Shown: positions 1-11,173 of the stretch, piece by piece | Layout of the letters: each line of letters opens with the position of its first letter | Numbering within the stretch: position 1 is the first letter of the stretch | Notes under the pieces: model-generated | Told to the model about the DNA's origin: nothing | Databases searched by the model: none | What the model saw: the letters and a program-made list of their open reading frames with translations, nothing else | Origin: Betaproteobacteria bacterium Ga0074130 | GTDB taxonomy: Bacteria; Pseudomonadota; Gammaproteobacteria; Burkholderiales; Rhodocyclaceae | DNA length: 64,000 bases | Assembly (NCBI GenBank): GCA_001464495.1 | Contig: LNDZ01000033.1 | Location: 124,001 to 188,000, forward strand | Direction: 5' to 3' | Program-made: the position numbers and the translations under genes

Positions 1-705
1 CACACCCGCCTCAACCAGCGCGCGCAGATTGCCGCTCTGGTCGTTGTCCTTCATCGACAGCAAATGCTTGTCGTAGGCCACGATGCGGCCTTCGTGATCG
101 GCCAGTGTGTAGGGGAGGCGACAAGCCTGCGAGCACTCGCCGCGATTGGCGCTGCGGCCCGTGTGGGCAAAGCTGATATTGCACTGCCCCGAAAATGCCA
201 CGCACAGCGCACCGTGAATAAAGTATTCAATGCGCGTGCTGGGGTCGAGCAGCGCGTACGTCTGGCGAATCTCCGGCAGCGACATCTCGCGCGCCAGCAC
301 CACTTGCGAAAAACCCACGTCTTGCAAAAACTTCGCCTTCTCCGGCGTGCGAATGTCGCACTGCGTGCTGGCATGAAACTGCAGCGGCGGCATATCCAGC
401 TCAAGCAGGCCCATGTCCTGCATGATCAGCGCATCTACCCCCGCGTCATACAACTGCCAAGAGAGCTTGCGCGCCTCTTCAATCTCGCTATCGTGAAAGA
501 TGGTGTTGAAAGCCACAAAAATCTTGGCGTGAAAGCAATGCGCAAACTCCACCAAGCGCGCAATGTCAGAAACCGAATTAGCAGCACCCGCGCGCGCACC
601 GAAAGCTGGACCGCCGATATACACGGCATCCGCCCCATGCTTGATGGCCTCAATGCCAATATCGGCATCACGTGCCGGCGAAAGGAGTTCTAATTTATTT
701 TCCAT
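1..705 (-). CDS. rlhA: 23S rRNA 5-hydroxycytidine synthase RlhA (peptidase U32 family), 3' end off window
   Basis: Only the first 235 codons are in the window; the frame is open to base 1. The protein opens MENKLELLSPARDADIGIEA and continues with HGADAVYIGGPAFGAR, HASTQCDIRT and FIHGALCVAFSGQC. These are hallmarks of the U32 family and very close to E. coli RlhA (YdcP), which hydroxylates C2501 of 23S rRNA. Four cysteines (CVAFSGQC and GECSQAC, about residues 168-198) fit the family's iron-sulphur cysteine cluster. The ATG at 705 lies inside the 3' end of hsdM (11-base overlap, different frame), with an AGGA ribosome-binding sequence 8 bases upstream. Its expression may therefore be coupled to hsdM. 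Assignment to RlhA rather than the paralogues TrhP/YegQ rests on the N-terminal resemblance. Confidence 0.88.
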   Translation of the reverse strand, partial: MENKLELLSPARDADIGIEAIKHGADAVYIGGPAFGARAGAANSVSDIARLVEFAHCFHAKIFVAFNTIFHDSEIEEARKLSWQLYDAGVDALIMQDMGLLELDMPPLQFHASTQCDIRTPEKAKFLQDVGFSQVVLAREMSLPEIRQTYALLDPSTRIEYFIHGALCVAFSGQCNISFAHTGRSANRGECSQACRLPYTLADHEGRIVAYDKHLLSMKDNDQSGNLRALVEAGV

Positions 706-2200
706 TTGGCAATCCTGCAGCAACATCCCTGAACGCAGCTAATGCCGCCTCAAGGTGATCAATGATTTCCTGTTGCAGCACATCAGGCGGTGGGAGGTCG
801 TCCAGGTTTTCCAGACTATCGTCTTTGAGCCAGAAGATATCGAGGCTCGCTTTGTCCCGGGCAATTAGCTCTTCATAGGTGAAGTAACGGAAGCGTTCGC
901 TCTCTTTGCGCTCGTGGCGGTTCTGAGGGTTGTAGCTCGCCACAAAGTCTTGCAGGTCAGCCAGTTTGAGCTGCCGCGTCTTGAGTGTGAAGTGCTGGTT
1001 GGTGCGCAAGTCATAAAACCAAACGCCCTTGGTGTGGATGCGCCCATCCTTGGGCGCATTGTCGAAAAACACCACATTCGCCTTTACCCCTTGTGCATAG
1101 AAAATGCCCGTAGGCAGGCGCAGGATGGTGTGCACATCGCACGTCTCTAACAGCTTCTTTCTTATCTTCTCGCCAGCGCCACCCTCAAACAGCACGTTAT
1201 CTGGCAACACCACGGCAGCGCGTCCATCTGTCTTCAACATGCTGCAGATGTGCTGCAGGAAGTTGAGTTGCTTGTTCGAGGTGGTTTCCCAAAAGTCTTG
1301 GCGCTCGTAAGTCAGCGCATCGCGGTCTTCTTCGCCTTCCTCATTGGTGATGGTCATGCTGCTCTTCTTGCCGAAGGGTGGGTTAGCCAGCACCATGTCC
1401 ACAAACTTAGTCGGCGGCTGAATCAATGCATCCGCGCGCTCAACTGCAGGCTCGCCCACCACATCGCCAATGTTGTGCAGGAAAAGATTCATCAAGCATA
1501 GGCGGCGCGTACCCGGCACAATCTCGTTGCCGTGGAAGGTCTGGTCGCGCAGGAACTTCTTTTGTGCCGGGTTCATCTTCACCGGTTCATGGCCCAGCAA
1601 GTTGCCGGACTCCTTGATCCACTCGCCCGTACCCGTTAGCCACTCGTTCGCGGCGAGGAAGAAGCCGCCCGTACCGCAGGCCGGATCGGCAATTGTCTTG
1701 TTTGGCTGCGGGCGCATACAGGCCACCATGGCCTGAATCAGCGCACGCGGCGTGAAGTACTGCCCCGCGCCGCTCTTGGTGTCTTCGGCGTTCTTTTGCA
1801 GCAAGCCTTCGTACAGATCGCCCTTGGTATCGGCATCCATTCCCACCCAGCGCTGCTCGTCGATCATCTGCACTAGACGCGAGAGCTTGGCCGGGTCTTG
1901 AATCTTGTTTTGTGCCTTGAAGAAAATCGCGCCCAACATGCCGGGGTTACCACCCAAGGTATGCAGCGTAGCCAAGTAATGGGCCTCCAGCGGCTCGCCT
2001 GTCTTACTACGCAGGCTCGGCCAGTCGAATCCCTTAGGAATTCGCGTATCGAGGTTATAGGGCTCCTCGGTGTACTCATGTGCCATCTTGAGGAAGAGCA
2101 GATAAGTCAGCTGCTCAAGATAGTCGCCATAACCCACCCCGTCGTCGCGCAGGGTATGGCAGAAATTCCAGACTTTTTGGATCAGGGTTGCAGTATTCAT
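695..2200 (-). CDS. hsdM: type I restriction-modification system methyltransferase subunit HsdM
   Basis: A 501-residue adenine-N6 DNA methyltransferase subunit. The N-terminal helical HsdM domain (about residues 1-130) precedes the SAM-binding motif DPACGTGGF (172-180) and the catalytic NPPFG motif (273-277). KSGAGQYFTPRALIQAMV before motif I is also typical. With HsdS it forms the methylase, and with HsdR the restriction complex. The start is taken at ATG 2200 (MNTATLIQKVWNF), which has an AGAGAG ribosome-binding-like sequence; an upstream in-frame start at 2224 would add eight poorly conserved residues. It is the last hsd gene of the operon, separated from the AlbA-like gene by 286 bases, so it may have its own promoter. 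Its stop codon overlaps the start of rlhA. Confidence 0.96.
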   Translation of the reverse strand: MNTATLIQKVWNFCHTLRDDGVGYGDYLEQLTYLLFLKMAHEYTEEPYNLDTRIPKGFDWPSLRSKTGEPLEAHYLATLHTLGGNPGMLGAIFFKAQNKIQDPAKLSRLVQMIDEQRWVGMDADTKGDLYEGLLQKNAEDTKSGAGQYFTPRALIQAMVACMRPQPNKTIADPACGTGGFFLAANEWLTGTGEWIKESGNLLGHEPVKMNPAQKKFLRDQTFHGNEIVPGTRRLCLMNLFLHNIGDVVGEPAVERADALIQPPTKFVDMVLANPPFGKKSSMTITNEEGEEDRDALTYERQDFWETTSNKQLNFLQHICSMLKTDGRAAVVLPDNVLFEGGAGEKIRKKLLETCDVHTILRLPTGIFYAQGVKANVVFFDNAPKDGRIHTKGVWFYDLRTNQHFTLKTRQLKLADLQDFVASYNPQNRHERKESERFRYFTYEELIARDKASLDIFWLKDDSLENLDDLPPPDVLQQEIIDHLEAALAAFRDVAAGLPNGK

Positions 2201-2486
2201 CGTCTCTCTTTTCAAACGAGGCAATCCCGCTTGGCTTTCACAACGTTAATCTCTACACTTCAGCTCGGCGAGCAAGCGTGAAACAAATAGAGGTTGCCGA
2301 TAGGCAGCAGTCCTTAGGGATGGGCTCCTCGGTTTCAGGGCTCGCCACAACCCCAGCGCCCGCGGTCCACTTTTAATGCAGCACTGTATTATTTAATGAC
2401 AGTTTTCTCGCGAGGAACGTCATGTAAGGTATTGATTTACGTCTTGTCTTACAAAAATAACGGACAAATTTAATGACATGACGGCC
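2201..2486 (-). promoter_or_regulatory. intergenic control region upstream of hsdM with direct and inverted repeats
   Basis: No gene is seen in these 286 bases. On the plus strand ATTTAATGACA occurs twice (2391-2401 and 2468-2478). An 8-base inverted repeat, CGTCATGT (2418-2425) and ACATGACG (2476-2483), overlaps the second copy. The stretch 2390-2480 is AT-rich compared with its surroundings. On the minus strand a weak promoter-like pair, TTGTAA with TACCTT after 17 bases, falls between the repeats. This looks like an operator/promoter for hsdM; the binding protein is unknown, and the adjacent winged-helix protein is an obvious candidate. Confidence 0.4.
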
Positions 2487-4148
2487 TTACTTCCCCGGGG
2501 TTTGTCCCTTATCCGCCAACCAGTAGCGCCGTCCCTTCTTTTCGCCTTCATAACGTATCTGCTCTGCGGCGAGCAAATCATCAATTGCTCGCTTCACAGT
2601 TCTTTGAGCCAGCTCGGGGCAAGTACGGCGCTGAATCTCACCAGATGACGAGCCGGGATAACGCGAAAGGTCTTCAACAATCAAGGCACGCAAACGGTGC
2701 GGCTCCATGCGCTTGAGCGTGGTCTTTCGGTCCAGCCCACTGTCGCGCATCCATTCAGGCGCCACAAAGTAACGCAAGGCAGACGTCTTGCCTGATGTTT
2801 TTACCAGCTCGAGGTCGACCAAACGCCCTATCCAGGCCGGGTGCAACTCTTCTGCACTGCTCAACTCCAGCCGTGCAGCCAGCTCACGCGCTGTTAGCCC
2901 TTCACCGGCCGCCAACAAGCCCAAAGTAATCCGCTCTCGTTGCTTCAATTGAAAACGAGCGTCAGCATCTTCCATCAGCCTCACAACCTCAGACTTCACA
3001 ACCCGTCGTCCCACCGTCACGGTAACCGAGTCGGCGCCCTCTTTCGGCACGGGCGCCGGGCGACCTTGAGAAAGCTGAACGTCATACATCAGGTCAAAGC
3101 CTGAGCCTTCGTTTTCCATCAAACGCAAATCATGGAATAACGTTGCCATGCGGTCATTGCGGCGACGGCTCGTATGGAGAATGTTCTGCGGGGTCACACC
3201 CAATGGTAGCCGCCCCGGATTCACGATTTCAAGGCGATCCGGATGCAGGTTCAGAAAAATATCACCACGTTGGGTGTACGGCCGATGCACCAGCGCATTC
3301 ACCAGCAGCTCACGTACCACACGCTTGTCATACGCGGGAAGTTTCAGGCGGTGCAGTCCATCGGGCAATTCATAGCTCTCATGAAAATCCGGAACCTCAG
3401 ACCAGATCGCATCCACCAGCTCGACCGGCGACGACTTGAAATCGTCCCATAACCACTTGTTGACCTTCTGCCCAAGTTCGTCGAACTTGATAGCCTGAAC
3501 AATCGGCGCTGACCCAAGCTTGGCACGATCACGCGCACTGCCCACCATCAGCACACCCAGATGCGTCAGCAGAAGGTTGTCCGACAAGCCGTAATGCGCC
3601 AGCAACTCGGCATCTGACCTTTCCTTAACGCTCTGCTTGACCCGATCGGACTCACGCAAAGCCGCTAGCAAAGCAGATACCTTGGCAGCATCCGCGTCAG
3701 TCACCGAAACCTGCAAGGTGGTCAGCGATTCCCACGGCATGCCCGGTCTATCGTTGAGCAAATGCAGAACCTCATCGCCCACCACCGGCTTGCATGTATC
3801 ACCAACCCGAAGAAAGTAGCGGCCGTCTGACGTTGAGGCAACACCAACCGAACGTGCCACCGTCAGGGCAATATATTCCCCACCATTTTCAGCCGTCATT
3901 ACAGCAGGTGCGACCTGCACATTCACCGTCAGCTCACCAATACGCTTACGAAGCGTATCGAGCAACGCTTGTGAAATGCGTTGCGTTGCCGGGGGCAATG
4001 TCTCGCCATCTTCAATGCCGATCTGCAAGCAGCCCCCCGCCGCATTGGCAAAGCACACACAGTCCGCCGCTAGGGCTTGGAAATTCGCCTTCGTTCCCTC
4101 AACAAGACGCAAGGACTTGCGATCCATGAACTGGCTCTCTTTCGTCAT
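2487..4148 (-). CDS. AlbA_2 / HATPase / winged-helix protein inside the type I RM operon
   Basis: A 553-residue protein of the COG2865 type (often annotated as transcriptional regulator or ATP-binding protein). An AlbA_2 (Schlafen-like) domain covers roughly residues 10-125 (CFANAAGGCLQIGIEDG; FLRVGDTCKPV). A GHKL-type ATPase segment lies near 270-360, with RELLVNALVHRPY as N box and ENEGSGFD as G box. Two winged-helix-like segments follow (about 405-450 and 485-550). The role in restriction systems is not established; regulation of the hsd genes or nucleic-acid sensing are inferences. Its ATG overlaps the hsdS stop by four bases (ATGA), so it is translationally coupled to hsdS. It sits between hsdS and hsdM, an uncommon position. 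Confidence 0.75.
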   Translation of the reverse strand: MTKESQFMDRKSLRLVEGTKANFQALAADCVCFANAAGGCLQIGIEDGETLPPATQRISQALLDTLRKRIGELTVNVQVAPAVMTAENGGEYIALTVARSVGVASTSDGRYFLRVGDTCKPVVGDEVLHLLNDRPGMPWESLTTLQVSVTDADAAKVSALLAALRESDRVKQSVKERSDAELLAHYGLSDNLLLTHLGVLMVGSARDRAKLGSAPIVQAIKFDELGQKVNKWLWDDFKSSPVELVDAIWSEVPDFHESYELPDGLHRLKLPAYDKRVVRELLVNALVHRPYTQRGDIFLNLHPDRLEIVNPGRLPLGVTPQNILHTSRRRNDRMATLFHDLRLMENEGSGFDLMYDVQLSQGRPAPVPKEGADSVTVTVGRRVVKSEVVRLMEDADARFQLKQRERITLGLLAAGEGLTARELAARLELSSAEELHPAWIGRLVDLELVKTSGKTSALRYFVAPEWMRDSGLDRKTTLKRMEPHRLRALIVEDLSRYPGSSSGEIQRRTCPELAQRTVKRAIDDLLAAEQIRYEGEKKGRRYWLADKGQTPGK

Positions 4149-5695
4149 GCGGCCTCCTTCGCTTTGCGGGTGCGCTTGGCCGGGGTCGCTGCATCGCGGC
4201 TGGCGCGGATGCGGACGAGCAGGTCGGCGGCGGGTTCGTCGCTGGGGTCTTGCGGCACCAGTTGGCCGGAGAAGGCGGCGCGGAGGATGTTTTGGCGTTG
4301 AGCAGCGGATTGTGACAATGAATGCTCAATGCTCTTTTCCTGCTGTCGCACACTCACTAGCTGTTCATCTAGAAGAGTCAATAACGCTTTCTGCTCATCA
4401 AGGGGCGGGAGCGGAACCAACAACGCCGCAAGTTTGCTGCCATTCACATTCGCTTGCCCAACTTGCTGCACTACAACCGACTTAATCCAATGACGGCCAT
4501 GCACTGAATTGATATACGTCGATGCCAACTCTGGAATAAAGCTCCTAGAGAATCGAACCGCAATCAGATAAGACGCATATGAGCACGGGGAGAGCTGTGA
4601 TCTAAACACAGCAGTCTTGCCGACCAACTCAGGGCTATTTGTCCGATTGAACAACAAATCACCATCTTGCAAAAGCAAATCTGGAAACTCGTCGTGATTC
4701 TGTGGCAAATACTTAAGGCTTTCGATATCTAGCTGCCCGCTCTGGATATTGCCCATTCTCAAAACCGGCACGCCCGCCGCATCCTCGGATGTCTTTGCCG
4801 AAGATCCGTATTTTTGCTCAAGCGATAGCTGCTCTATTGTTGCCCACACCCACCCCTCCGGCAATTCTGGCAGGTGGGTAGTGGCGGGTGTGGCGGGTTC
4901 GGGGTATTTTTTTTGCCAGTCTTTGGGTGGGGCTTTGCCTTGTTCGGTGAATTTGGCGAGCTGTTTGGTTTCCCAGCGGGCGCGGCGTTCGCGCAGGATG
5001 CGGGCGAGGAGGTCGGCGCCGCTTTCTTGTGGCGGGTTTTGTTTGCGCCACTCATCGGTGAGCGAACCTTCGACCGCAGCCTTGAGCAAGGACTGCCGAT
5101 ACTGCGCCAGCTTTTTCTGCGCCGCCTTCAGCTCCGCCACGCCGGCTTCGAGATCGGAAAGCAGTTCTTCGAGCTTGGCGACGATGCGGGTTTGTTCGGC
5201 TAAAGGACACAGTCGAGCTTTCAGCTGACGAATCTTAGTAAGGTTTACACGAGGCCGTGTTGTGCCTTTTGTCTGCTCTTTGAACTCATTTGCAACAAAA
5301 TCGGAGTTGATCTGATAGCAGAGGAATTTTCTATCAACTAAGTGGTGAGTTACTCGAGCACGAACAACGTCTGCAACAAGCACACCTTTTTCTATGTTTG
5401 TAGGTGCTAGGCATGCCTTCCCTAGCGGGTCACCAAGCTTCGTAATCAGGATGTCTTCTGGAACGAACGTATGCCGCTTCAATTGGCGAGCCTTTTCCTC
5501 GGTCACAAACTGAATGTTCTTCGCAACGAAATTATTGCGATCAATATTCTGTAGGCGAGCAATCGGTATACCGTTGGAGACATATTCTGACGCTTTAAGG
5601 TTTGATCCAAACGGGCCATCGACTATGTCATCGCCTGGCGAAGAAAACAACTCTCCAAAGTTCGCCTCTACCCAGCCTGTTGGCAACTCTCTCAC
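4145..5695 (-). CDS. hsdS: type I restriction-modification system specificity subunit HsdS
   Basis: A 516-residue specificity subunit with two target-recognition domains (about residues 5-165 and 275-440), each opened by an LP-x-GW motif (ELPTGW, ELPEGW). A central coiled-coil spacer (EQTRIVAKLEELLSDLEAG, about 167-215) and a matching distal one (LDEQKALLTLLDEQL, near 430) follow them. It determines the bipartite DNA target of the complex. The start is GTG at 5695, chosen because it overlaps the hsdR stop in a GTGA tetranucleotide. Parts of both recognition domains are more AT-rich than neighbouring genes, as expected for exchanged specificity modules. The target sequence cannot be predicted from sequence alone. 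Confidence 0.95.
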   Translation of the reverse strand: MRELPTGWVEANFGELFSSPGDDIVDGPFGSNLKASEYVSNGIPIARLQNIDRNNFVAKNIQFVTEEKARQLKRHTFVPEDILITKLGDPLGKACLAPTNIEKGVLVADVVRARVTHHLVDRKFLCYQINSDFVANEFKEQTKGTTRPRVNLTKIRQLKARLCPLAEQTRIVAKLEELLSDLEAGVAELKAAQKKLAQYRQSLLKAAVEGSLTDEWRKQNPPQESGADLLARILRERRARWETKQLAKFTEQGKAPPKDWQKKYPEPATPATTHLPELPEGWVWATIEQLSLEQKYGSSAKTSEDAAGVPVLRMGNIQSGQLDIESLKYLPQNHDEFPDLLLQDGDLLFNRTNSPELVGKTAVFRSQLSPCSYASYLIAVRFSRSFIPELASTYINSVHGRHWIKSVVVQQVGQANVNGSKLAALLVPLPPLDEQKALLTLLDEQLVSVRQQEKSIEHSLSQSAAQRQNILRAAFSGQLVPQDPSDEPAADLLVRIRASRDAATPAKRTRKAKEAA

Positions 5696-8469
5696 GCGAC
5701 CAATTCCTCATTCATTTCTGCCATCAGCTTATCCAGCTCACTGCCAAACTCACCCCACACTTTTTGCAGGCCGCCGCGGCTCGCCAGCTCGGCGTAATCA
5801 AAGTCATCCCGCGTAATACAGCAGGCGCTGGCGATGTGGTCTTTCATCAGGCGCAGCCATTCGGTTTGCTCGGGCGTAAAGGCGGTGCCGCGCTGGCTGT
5901 TGTGGCGCCAGATCCAGTCGGCAAAGCGTTTGTCCACTTCATCCGCGAAGGGCTTGAGCTCTTTATCTGCGCCGATGGCAAAGCGCACGAGGGAAACGAG
6001 GTCGGTGAGCTGGCGGCGCGTACCTGTTCCCTTCACCTGGCTCTCCTGCACCCGCGCATAGGCGCTCCACAGGCGCTCGGTGGTGAGCATAAGCGGCGGG
6101 CGGGCGAGATGGTCGTGCAACTCTTCGATCATCTCGAAGGTGAGTGCGCGGCGCTGATAGGGCTGCTGGTAGAAGAAGCTGAGCGCAGCGATCTCGTCCT
6201 TGTGCGCGGCAATGTAGTCGGCAAAGCGTTGTACGGTGTCTTTGGCTTCTTGCTCCGCCTGCGCGCTAAAGCCGGTGAAGATGACGCTATCGGTGTTGAC
6301 GTGGTCGATCAGTTGCTCGTTCTCGCGGCGGATGGATTCGATCAGCTCGCGCAGTTCGGGATTGTCGAACACTTGGCACGCTGCTGCCACGCGCTTGTTG
6401 CGGGCGGCTTCTAGCTCTGCATCGGTCAGTGTTTCGGGGCTACGGGTGATACCGGCAGCCTTGGCGGTTTCGAGCGCGGCTTTTTCAATGGCATCGGGGT
6501 CGAGCGCGCCGATCAGGGTTTTGCCGAGGTCGGCGACGGATGCACCTTGCGTTATTTTTTGGATACGCGCTTGTTGTTTGGCATCGAGCTGCTTGGCCAT
6601 GCGTACTAGACGGTTGCCAAGGCTCAGCAGGGTGTCGTCGTCGCGCGCGCCAATGGCTACGCCTTGCAGCAGGTCTTTAAGCGCTAGGCCCGGCTTCTTT
6701 TCGAGCGGGCGCATTTCGGTCTTGATGGATTTTTCCACGCCCACGGCATCGATCAAGACAAAGCGTGTCTTGGCGCCGCTGGCGGAGTTGCTGACGCGCT
6801 TCAAGCCATCGGCATCCAGGCTGCGCACACCGCGGCCTTTCATCTGCTCGTAGTAGCCCTTGCTGCGTACATCGCGCATGAAGAGGAGTACTTCGAGCGG
6901 CTTTACGTCGGTGCCGGTGGCAATCATGTCCACGGTGACGGCAATGCGCGGGTGGTAGTCGTTGCGGAAACTGGCAAGTACGCCTTCGGCATCTTTTTCG
7001 CTATACGTGACTTTGCGGCAGAAGGCATTGCCCTGACCATAGACCTCGCGCACGATGTTGATGATGTCGTCGGCATGGCTATCGGTCTTGGCAAAGATCA
7101 GGGTCTTGGGGGTTTCTTTGCGCTCGGGGAAGATGCGGGTTTCCACCGCCTGCTTCATGGCGGTGATGACCTGGCGAATCTGGCTGGTATTCACCACTGA
7201 GCGATCAAGCTCCTTGGCGGTGTAGGCTGTGTCTTCTTCCGTTTCGGCCCAGCGCTTCTTGCGCGTTTCGCGGTGGCGGTGATCGACCCATTCCTGGGCT
7301 TTGAGTTCGGCGCCTTTTTGGGTGATTTCGGTTTCGATCAGGTACACGTCATAACCGACATTGACACCATCGGCCACCGAGTCTTCGTAGCTGTATTCGG
7401 CGACGATGTTTTCGTTGAAGAAGCCAAAGGTGCGTTTGTCGGGCGTGGCGGTGAGGCCGATGAGATAAGCGTCGAAGTAGTCGAGCACCTGTTTCCACAG
7501 GTTGTAGATGCTGCGGTGGCACTCGTCGATGATGATGAAGTCGAACTCTTCTATCGGTAGGGCCGGGTTGTAGCGCACTTGCTTGGCTTGGCTGGCGCTT
7601 TGCTGCACTTCGTTGAGTGAAATGTCTTCAGCCGACTCATCAATGCTTTCACCGCTCAATACCGAATACATGCGCTGGATGGTGCTGATGCACACCTGGG
7701 CATGCGGATCAACGGTGCTGGAGGCAAGACGCTGCACGTTGTACAGCTCGGTAAACTTGCGGCCATCGTCCGGTGGCGTATAGGCCATGAACTCCTGATG
7801 TGCCTGCTTGCCGAGATTGCGCGTATCAACGAGGAAAAGAATGCGCTTGGCGCCGCCGAACTTGAGCAGACGGTAGACGGCAGTAATGGCGGTAAAGGTT
7901 TTACCTGCACCCGTTGCCATATGAATCAAGGCGCGTGGTTTATTCAGCGCGAGCGAGGCTTCTAGGCCGGTCACGGCACTGGTTTGGCAATCGCGCAGGT
8001 TGTCAGTCGGCAGCGACGGCATTTTTTCAGCCAAACGACGACGTAGCGTGTCCGACTGGCCTAACCATTCGGCTAGCTGTTCGGGACGGAAGAAATGGAA
8101 GATCTCGCGGGAGCGCGGCGCAGGATCGGCGCCGTCAGTAAAACGAATGATTTGGCTGGTTGCCTCGAACAAGAAGCGCAGCGGCTTGTTGTCAGTGCGC
8201 CACTTGAGCGTGGCATTGGCGTAGCGCTCGGTCTGACTTTCAGTGGCGGTAAGGTTAGCAGCAGCGCTGTCTTTCTTCGCTTCAATGACACCTACGGCAG
8301 AGCGATTTACGAAAAGCACGTAATCGGCTGGGCCAGTATCTGTTGGGTATTCACGGACAGCAATACCAACGGCAGCGCCGAGATTGAGCTGCTTAAAATC
8401 CTGAACAATCCAGCCTGCTTGGGCAAGCTGTTTGTCGATTTCGATTCGGGCTTCGGCTTCTGGCGTCAT
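5692..8469 (-). CDS. hsdR: type I restriction-modification system endonuclease/translocase subunit HsdR
   Basis: A 925-residue restriction subunit of the EcoEI/COG4096 type. A PD-(D/E)xK nuclease domain is at the N terminus (Asp49 in GPADY, Glu63-x-Lys65 in VIEAKKD). The superfamily 2 helicase motor follows: Walker A ATGAGKT (185-191), IIIDECHRS motif II (312-320), a TATPDKRT motif and motif VI-like QMKGRGVR. The C terminus matches the HsdR C-terminal (EcoEI_R_C) region that contacts the methylase. The ATG at 8469 is the first codon of the operon. All catalytic motifs are present, so the nuclease looks functional. It lies just downstream of the gyrB terminator, with only about 66 bases for its own promoter. 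Confidence 0.96.
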   Translation of the reverse strand: MTPEAEARIEIDKQLAQAGWIVQDFKQLNLGAAVGIAVREYPTDTGPADYVLFVNRSAVGVIEAKKDSAAANLTATESQTERYANATLKWRTDNKPLRFLFEATSQIIRFTDGADPAPRSREIFHFFRPEQLAEWLGQSDTLRRRLAEKMPSLPTDNLRDCQTSAVTGLEASLALNKPRALIHMATGAGKTFTAITAVYRLLKFGGAKRILFLVDTRNLGKQAHQEFMAYTPPDDGRKFTELYNVQRLASSTVDPHAQVCISTIQRMYSVLSGESIDESAEDISLNEVQQSASQAKQVRYNPALPIEEFDFIIIDECHRSIYNLWKQVLDYFDAYLIGLTATPDKRTFGFFNENIVAEYSYEDSVADGVNVGYDVYLIETEITQKGAELKAQEWVDHRHRETRKKRWAETEEDTAYTAKELDRSVVNTSQIRQVITAMKQAVETRIFPERKETPKTLIFAKTDSHADDIINIVREVYGQGNAFCRKVTYSEKDAEGVLASFRNDYHPRIAVTVDMIATGTDVKPLEVLLFMRDVRSKGYYEQMKGRGVRSLDADGLKRVSNSASGAKTRFVLIDAVGVEKSIKTEMRPLEKKPGLALKDLLQGVAIGARDDDTLLSLGNRLVRMAKQLDAKQQARIQKITQGASVADLGKTLIGALDPDAIEKAALETAKAAGITRSPETLTDAELEAARNKRVAAACQVFDNPELRELIESIRRENEQLIDHVNTDSVIFTGFSAQAEQEAKDTVQRFADYIAAHKDEIAALSFFYQQPYQRRALTFEMIEELHDHLARPPLMLTTERLWSAYARVQESQVKGTGTRRQLTDLVSLVRFAIGADKELKPFADEVDKRFADWIWRHNSQRGTAFTPEQTEWLRLMKDHIASACCITRDDFDYAELASRGGLQKVWGEFGSELDKLMAEMNEELVA

Positions 8470-8535
8470 TGCATTTCGCTAACTATCCAAGCTGCATTTA
8501 ACGAATTTCGTTTTCTTACTTTCTACTCGTGAGGC

Positions 8536-8562
8536 AAAAAAAGAGGCCTACAAGGCCTCTTT
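8536..8562 (-). terminator. rho-independent terminator of gyrB
   Basis: Perfect 10-base-pair stem AAAGAGGCCT / AGGCCTCTTT with a 3-base loop (8540-8562), followed on the minus strand by seven T residues (plus-strand A tract 8536-8542). It lies 20 bases after the gyrB stop and separates gyrB from the hsd operon. Confidence 0.92.
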
Positions 8563-8582
8563 ACTGACAGGGCCATCGGAAA

Positions 8583-11078
<2,496 letters not shown>

Positions 11079-11173
11079 TTACGAATGGGAGTGAAGAAAA
11101 GTAGAGAGGCAGAAAGCAAACGCGCCGGCAGGTTTTTCCCTATAGACGCTTTTGCTTTTTGGTCCTGTCTGCT

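Noticed and set aside
64..693. Plus-strand open frame of 209 codons at the left edge
   Set aside because: It is antisense to rlhA, whose minus-strand product is clearly recognisable; the plus product has no family resemblance.
5602..6414. Plus-strand open frame of 270 codons across the hsdS/hsdR junction
   Set aside because: Antisense to the well-supported HsdR C terminus; no recognisable domain.
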